The translations under genes were made by a program, and so were the position numbers. Below the pieces are notes generated by a model. That model did not search any database. It was given only the letters and a program-made list of their open reading frames with translations, and was not told where the DNA came from. Shown one piece after another: positions 7,627 to 16,185 of a stretch of 46,730 nucleotides of DNA. The stretch covers positions 1-46,730 of the forward strand of contig CADCWN010000149.1 of NCBI GenBank assembly GCA_902806415.1. Reading direction: 5' to 3'. Source of the DNA: an uncultured Thermomicrobiales bacterium. Its GTDB lineage: Bacteria > Chloroflexota > Chloroflexia > Thermomicrobiales > CADCWN01. Numbering within the stretch: the stretch's first letter is position 1; each line of letters begins with the position of its first letter.

Positions 7627-8655
7627 ATCACTATCGAGCAGAGCGCCGCGCCGCACCCCGACAGTTGGGACGCTGGTGCCACGGGCGATCAGTTCCCGGA
7701 CGACAGCACCCTCGCGGCGATCGAGGGGGCGGCGCGGGAGTTCATCGCCGGGGCCAGCACGATCGTCCTGGAACGCTATGGGGGGCCGCTGGAGATCGAG
7801 TACAAGAATAAGGCCAAGACCGACCCGGTGACCGAGGCCGACAAGGCGGTCGAGGCGTACCTGGACGAGGCGGTGCGCGCCCGCTTCCCCGACCACGCAG
7901 TCCTCGGCGAGGAGGGGCACGACCCGGACGGCGGGCACGACTTCGAGTGGATCGTCGATCCGATCGACGGGACGATCAACTTCGTCAATCGGCTGCCGTT
8001 CTTCGCTATCTCGATCGGCGTTCTCTATCGCCGCCGCCCGGTCGTTGGCGCGCTCCACTTCCCACTGATCGGCGAGACGCTGCACGCGCGCCGGGGCGGC
8101 GGAGCCTTCCGCGACGGGGTGCCGATCCGCGTCCACCCGGCGACCGAGCCATCGGGGCGCGTGACGATCGGGCTGCCACCGGGCTTCCTCTTCCAGTTCA
8201 AGACGCAGCGCGCCGCGCGCCGCAAACTCGGCGAACCGCGCTCACTCGGCTCGATCGTCTACGAGATGGGACTGGTCGCCACCGGCGGCTTCGGCTGGGC
8301 GATCTTTCGCGGCCCGAAGATCTGGGATGTCGCCGGGGGGCTGACGGTGATCACCGAGGCGGGCGGCGTCGCCCTGCGCCACGACGAGGGTCGCGGCGGC
8401 TGGTTCCCGCTCGACCGCTTCGAGGTTCCCGTCTCGAAAGACCCGCAGAAGCCCGCCAAGCTGCGCGACTGGCACGCCCCGGTCATCGTCGGCGCCGCAC
8501 CGCTGATCGAAACCCTCGCCCCGCAGATCGCCCCGCGCCGCGCGCCGGTTATCCTCACCGCCGCGATGAAAGGCTATCGCGGCTGGCGACGCTGGCTCCC
8601 GAAGAAGGAGCCTAAAGAGGCACCGGCGGCGGCTGGCGCTGAGGTAGGCGGTTGA
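7627..8655 (+). CDS. Inositol monophosphatase family phosphatase (AUC start proposed)
   Basis: Mg2+-dependent phosphatase of the IMPase/FIG superfamily, 342 residues from the proposed start. Metal motifs: GEE (about 98-100), WIVDPIDGTINF (about 107-118), and WDVAGG near 235. The first conventional start in frame, GTG 7828, would cut off the conserved helix FIAGASTIVLERYGG and the K-T-D-P-V-T-E-A-D motif that begins the fold. A stop lies at 7612-7614, and between it and 7828 there is no in-frame ATG, GTG or TTG. GAAAGGAG (7613-7620) sits 6 bases before ATC 7627, so an AUC start is the best reading. A basic Ala-rich tail ends the protein. Substrate unknown. Confidence 0.85.
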   Translation: MTIEQSAAPHPDSWDAGATGDQFPDDSTLAAIEGAAREFIAGASTIVLERYGGPLEIEYKNKAKTDPVTEADKAVEAYLDEAVRARFPDHAVLGEEGHDPDGGHDFEWIVDPIDGTINFVNRLPFFAISIGVLYRRRPVVGALHFPLIGETLHARRGGGAFRDGVPIRVHPATEPSGRVTIGLPPGFLFQFKTQRAARRKLGEPRSLGSIVYEMGLVATGGFGWAIFRGPKIWDVAGGLTVITEAGGVALRHDEGRGGWFPLDRFEVPVSKDPQKPAKLRDWHAPVIVGAAPLIETLAPQIAPRRAPVILTAAMKGYRGWRRWLPKKEPKEAPAAAGAEVGG

Positions 8656-8668
8656 AACCGCCTGCCTC
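8641..8668. terminator. Hairpin between converging genes
   Basis: GAGGTAGGCGGTT (8641-8653) faces AACCGCCTGCCTC (8656-8668), a 13-bp stem with a 2-base loop and one T-G pair. It includes the stop codon of the phosphatase gene and lies 5 bases from the end of the opposing MFS gene. No T tract, so it may be a REP-type hairpin acting as a bidirectional barrier. Confidence 0.5.
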
Positions 8669-8672
8669 AGCC

Positions 8673-10292
8673 TCAGCCTCCTGCTTCCCCGCCCTCCACC
8701 CCCTGCCTCGCCGATAGCAACAGCGCCGGAAGAATCGCCAGCAGGCAGATCACCCCGGCGATAGCGAAGGTCTGGTACAGGATGTCGAGCGTGATAGCCG
8801 TCACCTGCTGCGCCTGGTATTCCAGTTGGCGAGTGAGAAACGCCGTCAGCGCCTCGTTCGGACCCTGCGTCAGCGGCGGCAGCGCCTTGACAAGCAGATC
8901 AAGCTGACCGGCCCCCCAGGAGGTCAGCGCCGAGAGCCCGATCGTCATCCCGAGCAGGCGCATCACCAGCACCAGCGACGAGGCGATCCCGTGTTCCCCG
9001 GATGGGGCGGCGTTGATCGCCGCCGCGCCGATCGGGGCGATCACGAGGCCGAGGCCGAGGCCGCAGATCAGCAAATCGAGCGACATCCGCGCGTAAGCCA
9101 GGCTCTGGGGCCAGCCGAAGAGTCGCCAGAAACCGAGTGCGGCGACAATCAGGCCGAGGATTGCGACCGTCCGGTAGCCGATCCGTTCGGCGCTTGCCCC
9201 GCCGGCGAGTGAACCGACCGCCATCGCGATCGTGAACGGCAAGAGGAGGAGCGCGCTCGTCAGGCTGGCCCGCGCTGCGTCGAACTCGAGCAGCGAGACG
9301 ACGAACGGCACATCGACCATCACGACGATCAGCGCCGCCCCGACCAGGAGATTCGCCGCGTTCGCCCCGCTGAAGACCGGGCGGCGGAAGAGGCTAAGGG
9401 GGATGATCGGCCACGCCGCTCGCCGCGCTAGCGCGATGAACAGGACGAACGCCATGACCGCGCCGAACAGCAACGGGACGCGATAGGGCGCGAGCGGGTT
9501 CGCCGATGCCCCGAGCGCGCGCGGTTCGCCGCCCCCCTCGGCCCCCGAGGAGAGGGCCAGGTTCGTCAGCGCCAGCGCCAGGGTGAGGGTGATCGCGCCG
9601 GGCCAGTCGAACCGACCCGCAGCGCGCGTCTCCGTGCGCGCCGCGCGCCGCCAGGTCGCAAAAATCGTCGCCAGGACGCCGAGCGCGATCGGGACGTTGA
9701 GGGCGAAGACCCAGCGCCAGTCGTCCACCAGCCCGAGTCGCGCGGTGCCGAGGACGCCGACAACCCCCGCGCCCCAGAGCGGCCCGAGGACCCAACCGAG
9801 GGTGTCGATCGCGCCGATCGCGCCGACAGCGCTGGCGCGCTGGCGCGCTGGCAGGAGATCGGCGGCGAGGGCGAGGGTCACCGGCACCAGCGCGCCGCCG
9901 CCGAGCCCCTGCACCATCCGCGCGGCGATCAACGGCACCAGCCCCTGCGCGACAGTACACCAGATCGAGCCGAGGGCGAAGAGGGCCAGCGCCGTTAGGA
10001 AGACCGGGCGGCGACCGATCAGGTCGGAGACGCGACCGGCGATCGGGATCGTGATCAGGTAGGCGAGGAGGTAGCCGCTGACGATCCAGGAGTAGCGCTC
10101 GATTTCGGCGACATTCACGCCGAGGTCGAAGATGATCCGCGCCAGGATCGTGGTGATCACCGTCAGGTCGAGCGCCGCGACGAAGACGGCCAGCAGCGCG
10201 GCGGCGAGGATCGCTTTCGCTCCGGGCGGCAGTCGCCCCGCTTCACCGGCGGGACGCTCGGCCTGGGTCGATTGCGGGGCGGTGCCGAGCAT
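8673..10292 (-). CDS. MFS transporter, DHA2-type 14-TM (P55-like)
   Basis: Inner-membrane H+-coupled exporter, 539 residues. The first helix ILAAALLAVFVAALDLTVITTIL is typical of the 14-TM drug/H+ antiporter family (LD.TIV motif), followed by motif A (GRVSDLIGRRPVFL) between TM2 and TM3 and a motif C-like GWVLGPLWGAGVVG in TM5. About 14 hydrophobic segments are seen. I chose ATG 10292 because GAAGGA precedes it; upstream in-frame sequence only shadows the lipoprotein gene. It lies 65 bases after a gene for an LppX/LprAFG-type lipoprotein. In mycobacteria LprG and P55 (Rv1411c-Rv1410c) form the same pair and export triacylated lipids; that role here is inference. Confidence 0.88.
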   Translation of the reverse strand: MLGTAPQSTQAERPAGEAGRLPPGAKAILAAALLAVFVAALDLTVITTILARIIFDLGVNVAEIERYSWIVSGYLLAYLITIPIAGRVSDLIGRRPVFLTALALFALGSIWCTVAQGLVPLIAARMVQGLGGGALVPVTLALAADLLPARQRASAVGAIGAIDTLGWVLGPLWGAGVVGVLGTARLGLVDDWRWVFALNVPIALGVLATIFATWRRAARTETRAAGRFDWPGAITLTLALALTNLALSSGAEGGGEPRALGASANPLAPYRVPLLFGAVMAFVLFIALARRAAWPIIPLSLFRRPVFSGANAANLLVGAALIVVMVDVPFVVSLLEFDAARASLTSALLLLPFTIAMAVGSLAGGASAERIGYRTVAILGLIVAALGFWRLFGWPQSLAYARMSLDLLICGLGLGLVIAPIGAAAINAAPSGEHGIASSLVLVMRLLGMTIGLSALTSWGAGQLDLLVKALPPLTQGPNEALTAFLTRQLEYQAQQVTAITLDILYQTFAIAGVICLLAILPALLLSARQGVEGGEAGG

Positions 10293-10357
10293 CGGTGCCT
10301 GTCCTTCGGCGCGAGAGACCATTCGCATCCGGCGAGCGGCCGTGCGGGCGCGGGCCG

Positions 10358-11098
10358 CTATTGGGGCTTGGTGATCGTCACCGGCTGGTCGTACTTGTCG
10401 AAGGTGAGGGTCCAGGTCGCGGGCTTCGCCTTGTTCGGGGTCTGCGGCTCGGTCAGCAGCAATTTCACCAGATTGGAGGAGCCCTTGGCGATCCAGAGAT
10501 CGAGGGCGACCGGGTCCCCCTCGATCGCCCCGCTGGTGATCGGGTCGATCGCCGCGCGATCGACCTTCCCCTTCAGGTGATAGACGTCCTGCCCGTTCAC
10601 CTTCTCGTCGGCCAACTGTTCCACCTCGCGCAGCTTGCCGACGATCGTGCTTAAACCCTTCTCCTTGTCGAAGAGGACGGTCGGGCTGTAGTCGAAGCCC
10701 TCCTGCGCCGGTCCCCACTGGCCGGTCACGGGGTTGGTCTGGTATTTGTCGTTGCCGATCGTCACCAGCGACACATCGATATTGGCCGACCCGAGGCCGA
10801 TCTTGATCTTGGTCTGCATCTGATCCGGCGTGACGATATCGCCGTTCGCCGAGCGCAACGAGATCGTGCGGTTGGTATCGATAAAGGCGTCGCCCTCGAT
10901 CGCCACATCGAAATGGACCGACTTCACTTCGTTGAGCCGCTTCGCCGTGGCGTCGAGGATCGCCTTCGTATCGCCCGATTTCTGCGTCGAGCCGCCGCAG
11001 GCGGTCAGCAGCAAGATCACCGCTGTCAGCAGGGCGGCAATCGAGAACAACGATTGTGGCATACCGTTGCGGCGCGCGCGCGGCACGGATGTGGACAC
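10358..11098 (-). CDS. LppX/LprAFG family lipoprotein (LprG-like)
   Basis: Secreted lipoprotein, 246 residues. Basic N-terminus (PRARRNG), hydrophobic stretch (LFSIAALLTAVILLL), and a lipobox LTAC with Cys near residue 34. The mature part (LNEVKSVHFDVAIEGDAF..., VYHLKGKVDRAAIDPI, DLWIAKGSSNLVKLLL, LTFDKYDQPVTITKP) fits the LppX/LprAFG fold, a half-barrel with a lipid-binding cavity. GTG 11098 is chosen because GGAGGAG ends 9 bases before it; ATG 11116 contains that site and is less likely. Immediately upstream of the 14-TM MFS gene on the same strand. Confidence 0.82.
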   Translation of the reverse strand: MSTSVPRARRNGMPQSLFSIAALLTAVILLLTACGGSTQKSGDTKAILDATAKRLNEVKSVHFDVAIEGDAFIDTNRTISLRSANGDIVTPDQMQTKIKIGLGSANIDVSLVTIGNDKYQTNPVTGQWGPAQEGFDYSPTVLFDKEKGLSTIVGKLREVEQLADEKVNGQDVYHLKGKVDRAAIDPITSGAIEGDPVALDLWIAKGSSNLVKLLLTEPQTPNKAKPATWTLTFDKYDQPVTITKPQ

Positions 11099-11160
11099 GA
11101 CCAAGCTCTCCTCCATTCGCCGTCGCGCATCTCGTAATGGCGCGGTGATACGCGGGGCAA

Positions 11161-11169
11161 AGTGTAGCA
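11161..11169 (-). promoter_or_regulatory. Extended -10 promoter of the lipoprotein-MFS operon
   Basis: Minus-strand TGCTACACT at 11169-11161, 63 bases ahead of the lipoprotein start, matches the window's recurring extended -10 motif. No convincing -35. Confidence 0.45.
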
Positions 11170-11365
11170 TAGGGGTGTTGACTCCTTGACGGCCCCGCCA
11201 CGCGCTCATTACACGATTAACGACGCGCGGGATTCGTCGGCTTCATGTCCGAACGAGAGTGGTCCCGCACAGTTCTCGGCGAGTGGCCCTGGATGGTGAC
11301 CCTGTTTCCGATATGGTGGGGGGAGATTTTCAGTAGGGGTAGGCTACACACGAATGGAGTTAGAA

Positions 11366-11854
11366 ATGGCGCTCGATACACGCACGCCAACCCTCGATCA
11401 TCTCGGGAATATCCCCCCCACCTACGTACACGAGTGGCGGGTCGCCAAAGCCGGGGAGCCGATTATCCTGCCGCAAACAATCTTCAAGTGGTATCACGTC
11501 CACCGCGAGGGCACCCCGATTTCTGCGGCGCTGGACACGGAAGCACAGTCGACTCTCGCCGGCGCGGCGACGTGTGGCGAGTGGACCCCTGAGTACGGCT
11601 TGAACTTCGCGCTCCTGCACGTCAGCACGGCGCATGCCTTCCTAATTGCCGGGGTGTGGCGCGGGCATCAGGAGTTATGGACACGCCTGTACTACAAGGA
11701 ACTCGCATCGGACGGCCCGTTCACGCGGACCGATCTCAGCGGGGAGGATGCACCAGCGGCATGTGTCTGGGAGTTCGCCGTAATTTGCCACGAGCGGATG
11801 GCCCGGCATCGCTACCTCTTCTCCCAGCGGGCAGAGGCGGATAAGCGCGCTTGA
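11366..11854 (+). CDS. Hypothetical protein, 162 aa
   Basis: I do not recognise this family. The protein is soluble, 162 residues, with no signal peptide or membrane segment. It is rich in aromatic residues in the middle (FKWYHVHREG; FALLHVSTAHAFLIAGVWRGHQELWTRLYYKEL) and carries several His and two widely spaced Cys (CVWEFAVICHERMARHRYLF), which could suggest a metal site but no known motif is complete. ATG 11366 is preferred over ATG 11354 because GGAG lies 6 bases before it. GC content is visibly lower than in neighbouring genes. It stands alone between the lipoprotein operon and tRNA-Pro, so context gives no clue. Confidence 0.6.
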   Translation: MALDTRTPTLDHLGNIPPTYVHEWRVAKAGEPIILPQTIFKWYHVHREGTPISAALDTEAQSTLAGAATCGEWTPEYGLNFALLHVSTAHAFLIAGVWRGHQELWTRLYYKELASDGPFTRTDLSGEDAPAACVWEFAVICHERMARHRYLFSQRAEADKRA

Positions 11855-11984
11855 CTGGAGGATTGCTACAACGGACGGGCCTGATAGCCCCTGGAGTCGC
11901 TCAGGACGTATGCGCGGGTTGATGCCGACGCTGACAGGCGGTTGAAACCACCCATCCCCCCATTCACGACTCGCTGCCCCCCAC

Positions 11985-12013
11985 TTGCACCCCTTCGTCG
12001 CCTGTGCTATCCT
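11985..12013 (+). promoter_or_regulatory. Promoter of tRNA-Pro
   Basis: TTGCAC (11985-11990), a 17-base spacer, and TATCCT (12008-12013) preceded by TGC, so both a -35 and an extended -10 are present. Transcription would start about 10 bases before the tRNA. Confidence 0.75.
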
Positions 12014-12029
12014 TCGTCAGTCAGTTCGG

Positions 12030-12107
<78 letters not shown>

Positions 12108-12132
12108 TCTTTCAACTGACCAAATGGTGAGG

Positions 12133-12160
12133 CGGCGAGGCTCTATGCCTCGCCGTTTTG
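12133..12160 (+). terminator. Intrinsic terminator after tRNA-Pro
   Basis: CGGCGAGGC (12133-12141) and GCCTCGCCG (12147-12155) form a 9-bp stem with loop TCTAT, followed by TTTTG. Confidence 0.85.
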
Positions 12161-12178
12161 TCGTCTCCGCCCCCTTTG

Positions 12179-12207
12179 TTGACACCCTCCGGGCGCTCGG
12201 CTAGGCT
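12179..12207 (+). promoter_or_regulatory. Promoter of lpdA
   Basis: Consensus TTGACA (12179-12184), 17-base spacer, TAGGCT (12202-12207). Implies a leader of about 130 bases before the lpdA start. Confidence 0.7.
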
Positions 12208-12343
12208 TGCCGCCGATGACGCGCCCGGCTGCGGCGAGGATCGCGCGCGATACACCGTGATAAACAGCGCACACTGGCCCATACTTAGGGGGCCGACAGC
12301 GTGGTCGGGACGACCGTGAGGGAGCGGAAAGGGATCGGACAAG

Positions 12344-13819
12344 ATGAGTGGTGAGCAGGTCTACGACCTGGCGGTGATCGGCGGCGGGCCGGGCGGCTAT
12401 GCCGCCGCGATTCGCGCCGCCCAGCTCGGCCAGAAGGTCGCCGTGATCGAGAGCGCGGAACTGGGCGGCATCTGCCTCAACTGGGGTTGCATCCCCAGCA
12501 AGGCGATCCTGCGTAGTTCCGAAGTCCTGACGCTCTTCCAGCACGCCAAAGATTTCGGCATCTCCGCCGACAATATCACCGCCGATTACGGCGCGGCGAT
12601 CGACCGCTGCCTGAAGATCGTCAGCACGCAGACGCGCGGCGTCGGCTTCCTGATGCGCAAGAACAAGATCGACGTGGTGCGCGGGCGCGGCACCCTGGTC
12701 GCCAAGGACCGGATCGCCGTCTCGGGCGGGGCCGACGGCGACCGCGAGGTGCGCGCGAAGAATCTGCTGATCGCCGCCGGGGCGCGCGTCCGCCCGCTGC
12801 CGGGCGTGGAGATCGATGGCGAGCAGATCATCTCCGCGAAGGAGATCTGGGGGGTCAAGACGCTGCCGAAGAAGATCCTGATCATCGGCGCGGGCGCGAT
12901 CGGCCTGGAGTTCGCCACCGTCTTCAGCGCCTACGGTGTCGATGTCACGGTGGTCGAGTTCCTGCCGCGCATCCTGCCGCTGGAAGACGAGGAGATCAGC
13001 GCCGAGCTGGCGAAGCAGTTCACCCGGCGCGGGATCAAGCTACTGACCGCGACCAAGGTCGATGGCGCGGAGGTCAAGGGCGACACGGTGACGGTGCGGC
13101 TCTCCCCGGTGCAGGGCGGTCAGACGGTGCAGGTCAACGCCTGGGACCAGAAGGGGCCGCAGCAGGCACAGACCGAGCAGGGCCAGGGCGGGCCGCAGAC
13201 GATCGAGGTCGATCGGGTGCTGCTCGCCGCCGGGTTCCAGCCGAACAGCGACAATCTCGGCCTCGAAACGATCGGTGTGGAGACGAATCGCGGCTTCATC
13301 ACCGTGGACGACCGGATGCAGACGAATGTCCCCGGCGTCTACGCGATCGGCGACATCATCGGCAAGCTGCCGCTGGCTCACACCGCCTACGCTCAGGCCG
13401 AATTGGTCGCCGAGGTGATCGCCGGACACAAGACCCACCCGCTCGACTACGACGCCATCCCGCGCTGCACCTACACCAGCCCGCAGGTCGCGGCGATCGG
13501 CAAGACCGAGGCGCAGGCGCGCGAGGGTGGGCGCGAGATCAAGGTCGGCAAGGCTCCGTTCCGGCCGAACGGCAAGGCCCAGGCGCTCGGTGAGCTCGAT
13601 GGGCAGGTCAAGATCATTGCCGACGCTAAGACCGGCGAGATCCTCGGCGTCCACATGATCGGCGCGGATGTGACCGAGATGATCGCCGAGTTCGCGATCG
13701 CCCGCACATTGGAGGCGACGCCCTCCGAGGTCGCTTACGCCGTCCACCCGCACCCGACCCTCTCCGAGGTGATCGCCGAGGCCGCCCGCGCGGTCGAGGG
13801 GCAGGCGATCCACCAGTAA
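12344..13819 (+). CDS. lpdA: Dihydrolipoamide dehydrogenase (E3)
   Basis: FAD/NAD+ disulfide oxidoreductase that reoxidises dihydrolipoamide of 2-oxoacid dehydrogenase or glycine cleavage complexes, 491 residues. FAD-binding GGGPGGYAAAIRAAQLG at 13-29; redox disulfide GGICLNWGCIPSK with Cys44 and Cys49; NAD-binding GAGAIGLEFATVFSAYG near 185; second FAD motif GVYAIGDI; C-terminal catalytic His-Glu in HPHPTLSE near 467-474. Two departures from the norm: Trp before the second Cys instead of the usual Val/Arg, and a Gln/Gly-rich insertion of about 30 residues (near 255-285) in the NAD domain. It stands alone, not beside E1/E2 genes. Confidence 0.95.
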   Translation: MSGEQVYDLAVIGGGPGGYAAAIRAAQLGQKVAVIESAELGGICLNWGCIPSKAILRSSEVLTLFQHAKDFGISADNITADYGAAIDRCLKIVSTQTRGVGFLMRKNKIDVVRGRGTLVAKDRIAVSGGADGDREVRAKNLLIAAGARVRPLPGVEIDGEQIISAKEIWGVKTLPKKILIIGAGAIGLEFATVFSAYGVDVTVVEFLPRILPLEDEEISAELAKQFTRRGIKLLTATKVDGAEVKGDTVTVRLSPVQGGQTVQVNAWDQKGPQQAQTEQGQGGPQTIEVDRVLLAAGFQPNSDNLGLETIGVETNRGFITVDDRMQTNVPGVYAIGDIIGKLPLAHTAYAQAELVAEVIAGHKTHPLDYDAIPRCTYTSPQVAAIGKTEAQAREGGREIKVGKAPFRPNGKAQALGELDGQVKIIADAKTGEILGVHMIGADVTEMIAEFAIARTLEATPSEVAYAVHPHPTLSEVIAEAARAVEGQAIHQ

Positions 13820-13834
13820 TCGCGTCTGCGGCGT

Positions 13835-13863
13835 GGGCGGGCGTCGTTGACGCCCGCCCGTTG
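13835..13863 (+). terminator. Hairpin after lpdA
   Basis: GGGCGGGCGTC (13835-13845), loop GTT, GACGCCCGCCC (13849-13859), then GTTG. An 11-bp perfect stem just past the lpdA stop; the T tract is poor, so termination strength is uncertain. Confidence 0.6.
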
Positions 13864-14005
13864 CCCTCACCCCCGCCGCCTGCGGGCGGCACCCCATCGT
13901 CCAGAGGGCACCCGCCCACCCGAGGAGAGGGGGAAGGGTGTTGCGAGGCAGGGGTTCTCACCCTCCCTTTCAGGGGAGGGCCGCCGCCGGGACGGCGGGG
14001 CGGGA
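13862..14005. repeat. Dispersed CCCTC/GGGAGGG + CGCCGCCGG repeat, copy 1
   Basis: Contains CTCACCCTCCCTTTCAGG then GGAGGG, followed by a second hairpin CCGCCG...CGGCGG. The same two-hairpin layout recurs at 16128-16172, 18650-18775 (opposite orientation) and 36345-36535, always between genes. Confidence 0.75.
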
Positions 14006-14048
14006 TCGAGTCACTCCACCGAACGACAGCAGGAGTGCAAGGACGCTA

Positions 14049-16118
14049 GTGGCGACCACCGGACAGCGGCGCGACAATGCGCAGGAGCGGGTTGCGAGGG
14101 ATGACGGGAAGGCCCCCATACGGCGATCGGGCCGGGTCGGCACCACGCGCAAAGTGAGCCCTCGACGGCAGGGTCGTCCGGCGCGAGCGCCGTTCCGCGC
14201 CAGCCAACTCCTCCTCCCGCGCCTGCAACTGCCGCTGCTCCTCGCCGCCACCGCCCTGGCGCTCTTGTTCGCCTGGCAGGTGCGCCAGCCGCTCACACTC
14301 ACCCTCGGTGGCCCCGACGATGCCCCTTACTTGACCGGTTTCCACGAACCGGAGATCGCGCCAGACACCGGGCAGCCCTTCCGCTGGACCCGCGACCGCT
14401 CGACGATTATTCTCCCCGGCTTCGGCGCGACCGACGCCGAGTTGCGCCTGCACTTGCAAGGCAGCCGCCCCCCGGGTGCACCACCGCTCACCGCCACCAT
14501 CGGCATTGGGGATATGTCGCCAAGGGCGATCTCGCTCGTCGCCGAGCCGACCGTCCACACCTTCCCCGTCCCCGCCGCCGCCTTCCGCGATGGCGGGTTG
14601 ACCGTCTCGAGCGCCAGCCCGACCTATCGCCCGGCGGGGGATCGGCGTGATCTCGGCGTCGTCGCCACGCGCGTCGAATTGCGCGATGCCGGCGGGGCAG
14701 TGGGATTGATCGCCCCGCCCCTGCGAACGCTCGGTGTCGCCCTGCTGGCGGCCCTCTGCGCCTACGGGACGGTCGCCCTCGCACTGCGCTCCCCGCTCAG
14801 TGGCGCGGTCGCCGGTTGGGCGACCGCAGCAGCCTTCGTCACCTTCGCGCTCGGGCCGCGCTCGATCCTCACCCTCTATGCCCCCGGCCTCGCGCCGCTG
14901 ATCGGGATCGGCACGCTGGTCACGCTGGGGGTGGCTGCGGGCCTGTGGTGGCTGCGCCCGCGCGCCGGCTGGGAAGTCTCGGAACGCGCGCTCGGCGGCG
15001 CGGCGCTGATCGCCGAGGCCAACGCCCTCGCGCTGCTGATCGGGATGCGCCACCCGCAATACCGTTCGAGCGACCTGATGCTGAACGTCCATCGGCTGGA
15101 GTTCGTGCAGCGCGGCGAGTGGATCTTCACCCTCGCGCTGCCCGGCCCGCGCGCCCTCGAAGCGCCCTACCCGCCCCTCTTCTACGCCGCCATGCTCCCG
15201 TTCGCCGCCATCATCCCCGACAAGGCGCTCCTGGTGGAACTCTGCGCCACGCTGATCATCGCCGTCGGTGCGCTGCTAACCTTCGCCCTGGCGCGGCGAC
15301 TCACCGGGGCCGACGCGCCCGCGCTCTGGGCGGCGGGGATCTACGCGATCCTGCCGATCACCTACAACCTCGCGTCGGCGGGCAACTTCGCCAACCTCTT
15401 CGGGCAGGGGGTGGCGACGATCTACCTCGTGGCGCTGATCCTCACCTGGGGCCGCTGGACCCGCCCAGCGGTCGCGGCGGCGCTGACGATCGGCCTGACC
15501 CTAGCGCTGCTCGGCCACTTCGGCGTCTTCCTGTCCCTCGGCGCGACCCTGCCCCTGCTCGTCCTCGCGCTGTTGGTACGCGGGCGCGAGGGGGGGCCGC
15601 AAGCCCTCGCGCTGCTCGGCAGCTTCCTCGTCGCGCTCGCCCTCTCCTGGGCGCTCTACTACCGCTTCCACGACGCGCTGCTCCTCGGGCATCTGCGCGA
15701 CTTCCTCGGTGGCGAGACGAACGCGCGCGGCGGCGCGATCGCCGAGGCGTCGCTCGCCGCGCGGTTCCGCAGCGAGGGGGCCAATCTCCTGCTCTGGTGG
15801 GGCTGGCCCGCCCTGCCCCTCGCACTGGCCGGGGCAAATCTGCTGCGCCGCACCCTGCCCTCGGCCCCGCTGACGCTGGCCCTCACCTGGCTGGCGACGG
15901 CCCTGCCTTTCTTCCTCGCCGCGCTGGTCGCCGGGCTGAGTGTCCGCTTCCAAATTTTCGTCGGCCCCGCGCTCGCGGCCGCCGGGGGCTGGGCGCTCTG
16001 GCAGATCTGGCGGGTCCACCGCCTCATCGGCCCGCTCGTCGCCCTGGCGATCGGCGGCTTCTGGCTCTGGCAGAGCCTCGCCTACTGGGCCGACCGCGTC
16101 CTCCACGCCTACCACTAA
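14049..16118 (+). CDS. Large polytopic membrane protein, glycosyltransferase-39-like architecture
   Basis: 689 residues. One TM helix (LLLPRLQLPLLLAATALALLFAW, about 55-77) is followed by an exported beta-rich segment of roughly 130 residues (GFHEPEIAPDTGQPFRWTRD..., ...LRLHLQGSRPPGAPPL) and then about 12 further TM helices. A motif RHPQYRSSDLMLNVHRLEFVQRGEWIF lies between helices near 325-350. The layout resembles membrane glycosyltransferases of the GT-C type, but no diagnostic D-E/DD loop is convincing, so the function is not assigned. GTG 14049 has AAGGA five bases ahead; earlier in-frame sequence is the dispersed repeat and is not coding. Confidence 0.7.
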   Translation: MATTGQRRDNAQERVARDDGKAPIRRSGRVGTTRKVSPRRQGRPARAPFRASQLLLPRLQLPLLLAATALALLFAWQVRQPLTLTLGGPDDAPYLTGFHEPEIAPDTGQPFRWTRDRSTIILPGFGATDAELRLHLQGSRPPGAPPLTATIGIGDMSPRAISLVAEPTVHTFPVPAAAFRDGGLTVSSASPTYRPAGDRRDLGVVATRVELRDAGGAVGLIAPPLRTLGVALLAALCAYGTVALALRSPLSGAVAGWATAAAFVTFALGPRSILTLYAPGLAPLIGIGTLVTLGVAAGLWWLRPRAGWEVSERALGGAALIAEANALALLIGMRHPQYRSSDLMLNVHRLEFVQRGEWIFTLALPGPRALEAPYPPLFYAAMLPFAAIIPDKALLVELCATLIIAVGALLTFALARRLTGADAPALWAAGIYAILPITYNLASAGNFANLFGQGVATIYLVALILTWGRWTRPAVAAALTIGLTLALLGHFGVFLSLGATLPLLVLALLVRGREGGPQALALLGSFLVALALSWALYYRFHDALLLGHLRDFLGGETNARGGAIAEASLAARFRSEGANLLLWWGWPALPLALAGANLLRRTLPSAPLTLALTWLATALPFFLAALVAGLSVRFQIFVGPALAAAGGWALWQIWRVHRLIGPLVALAIGGFWLWQSLAYWADRVLHAYH

Positions 16119-16127
16119 GTAATCGCC

Positions 16128-16172
16128 CCCACCCTCCCCGCGTCGGGGAGGGTCGCCGCCGGGGCGGCGGAG
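16128..16172. repeat. Dispersed two-hairpin repeat, copy 2 (short)
   Basis: CCCTCCCC GCGT CGGGGAGGG followed by CGCCGCCGG..CGGCGG. Just past the membrane-protein stop and between converging genes, where it could terminate both transcripts. Confidence 0.65.
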
Positions 16173-16185
16173 AGAGGTTCCCCCG

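Noticed and set aside
10293..11201. 300-residue N-terminal extension of the MFS transporter
   Set aside because: Out-of-frame shadow of the lipoprotein gene; the MFS family N-terminus begins at the ATG at 10292.
13938..14048. Upstream start for the large membrane protein
   Set aside because: That stretch is the dispersed two-hairpin repeat, also found beside unrelated genes, so it is not coding.
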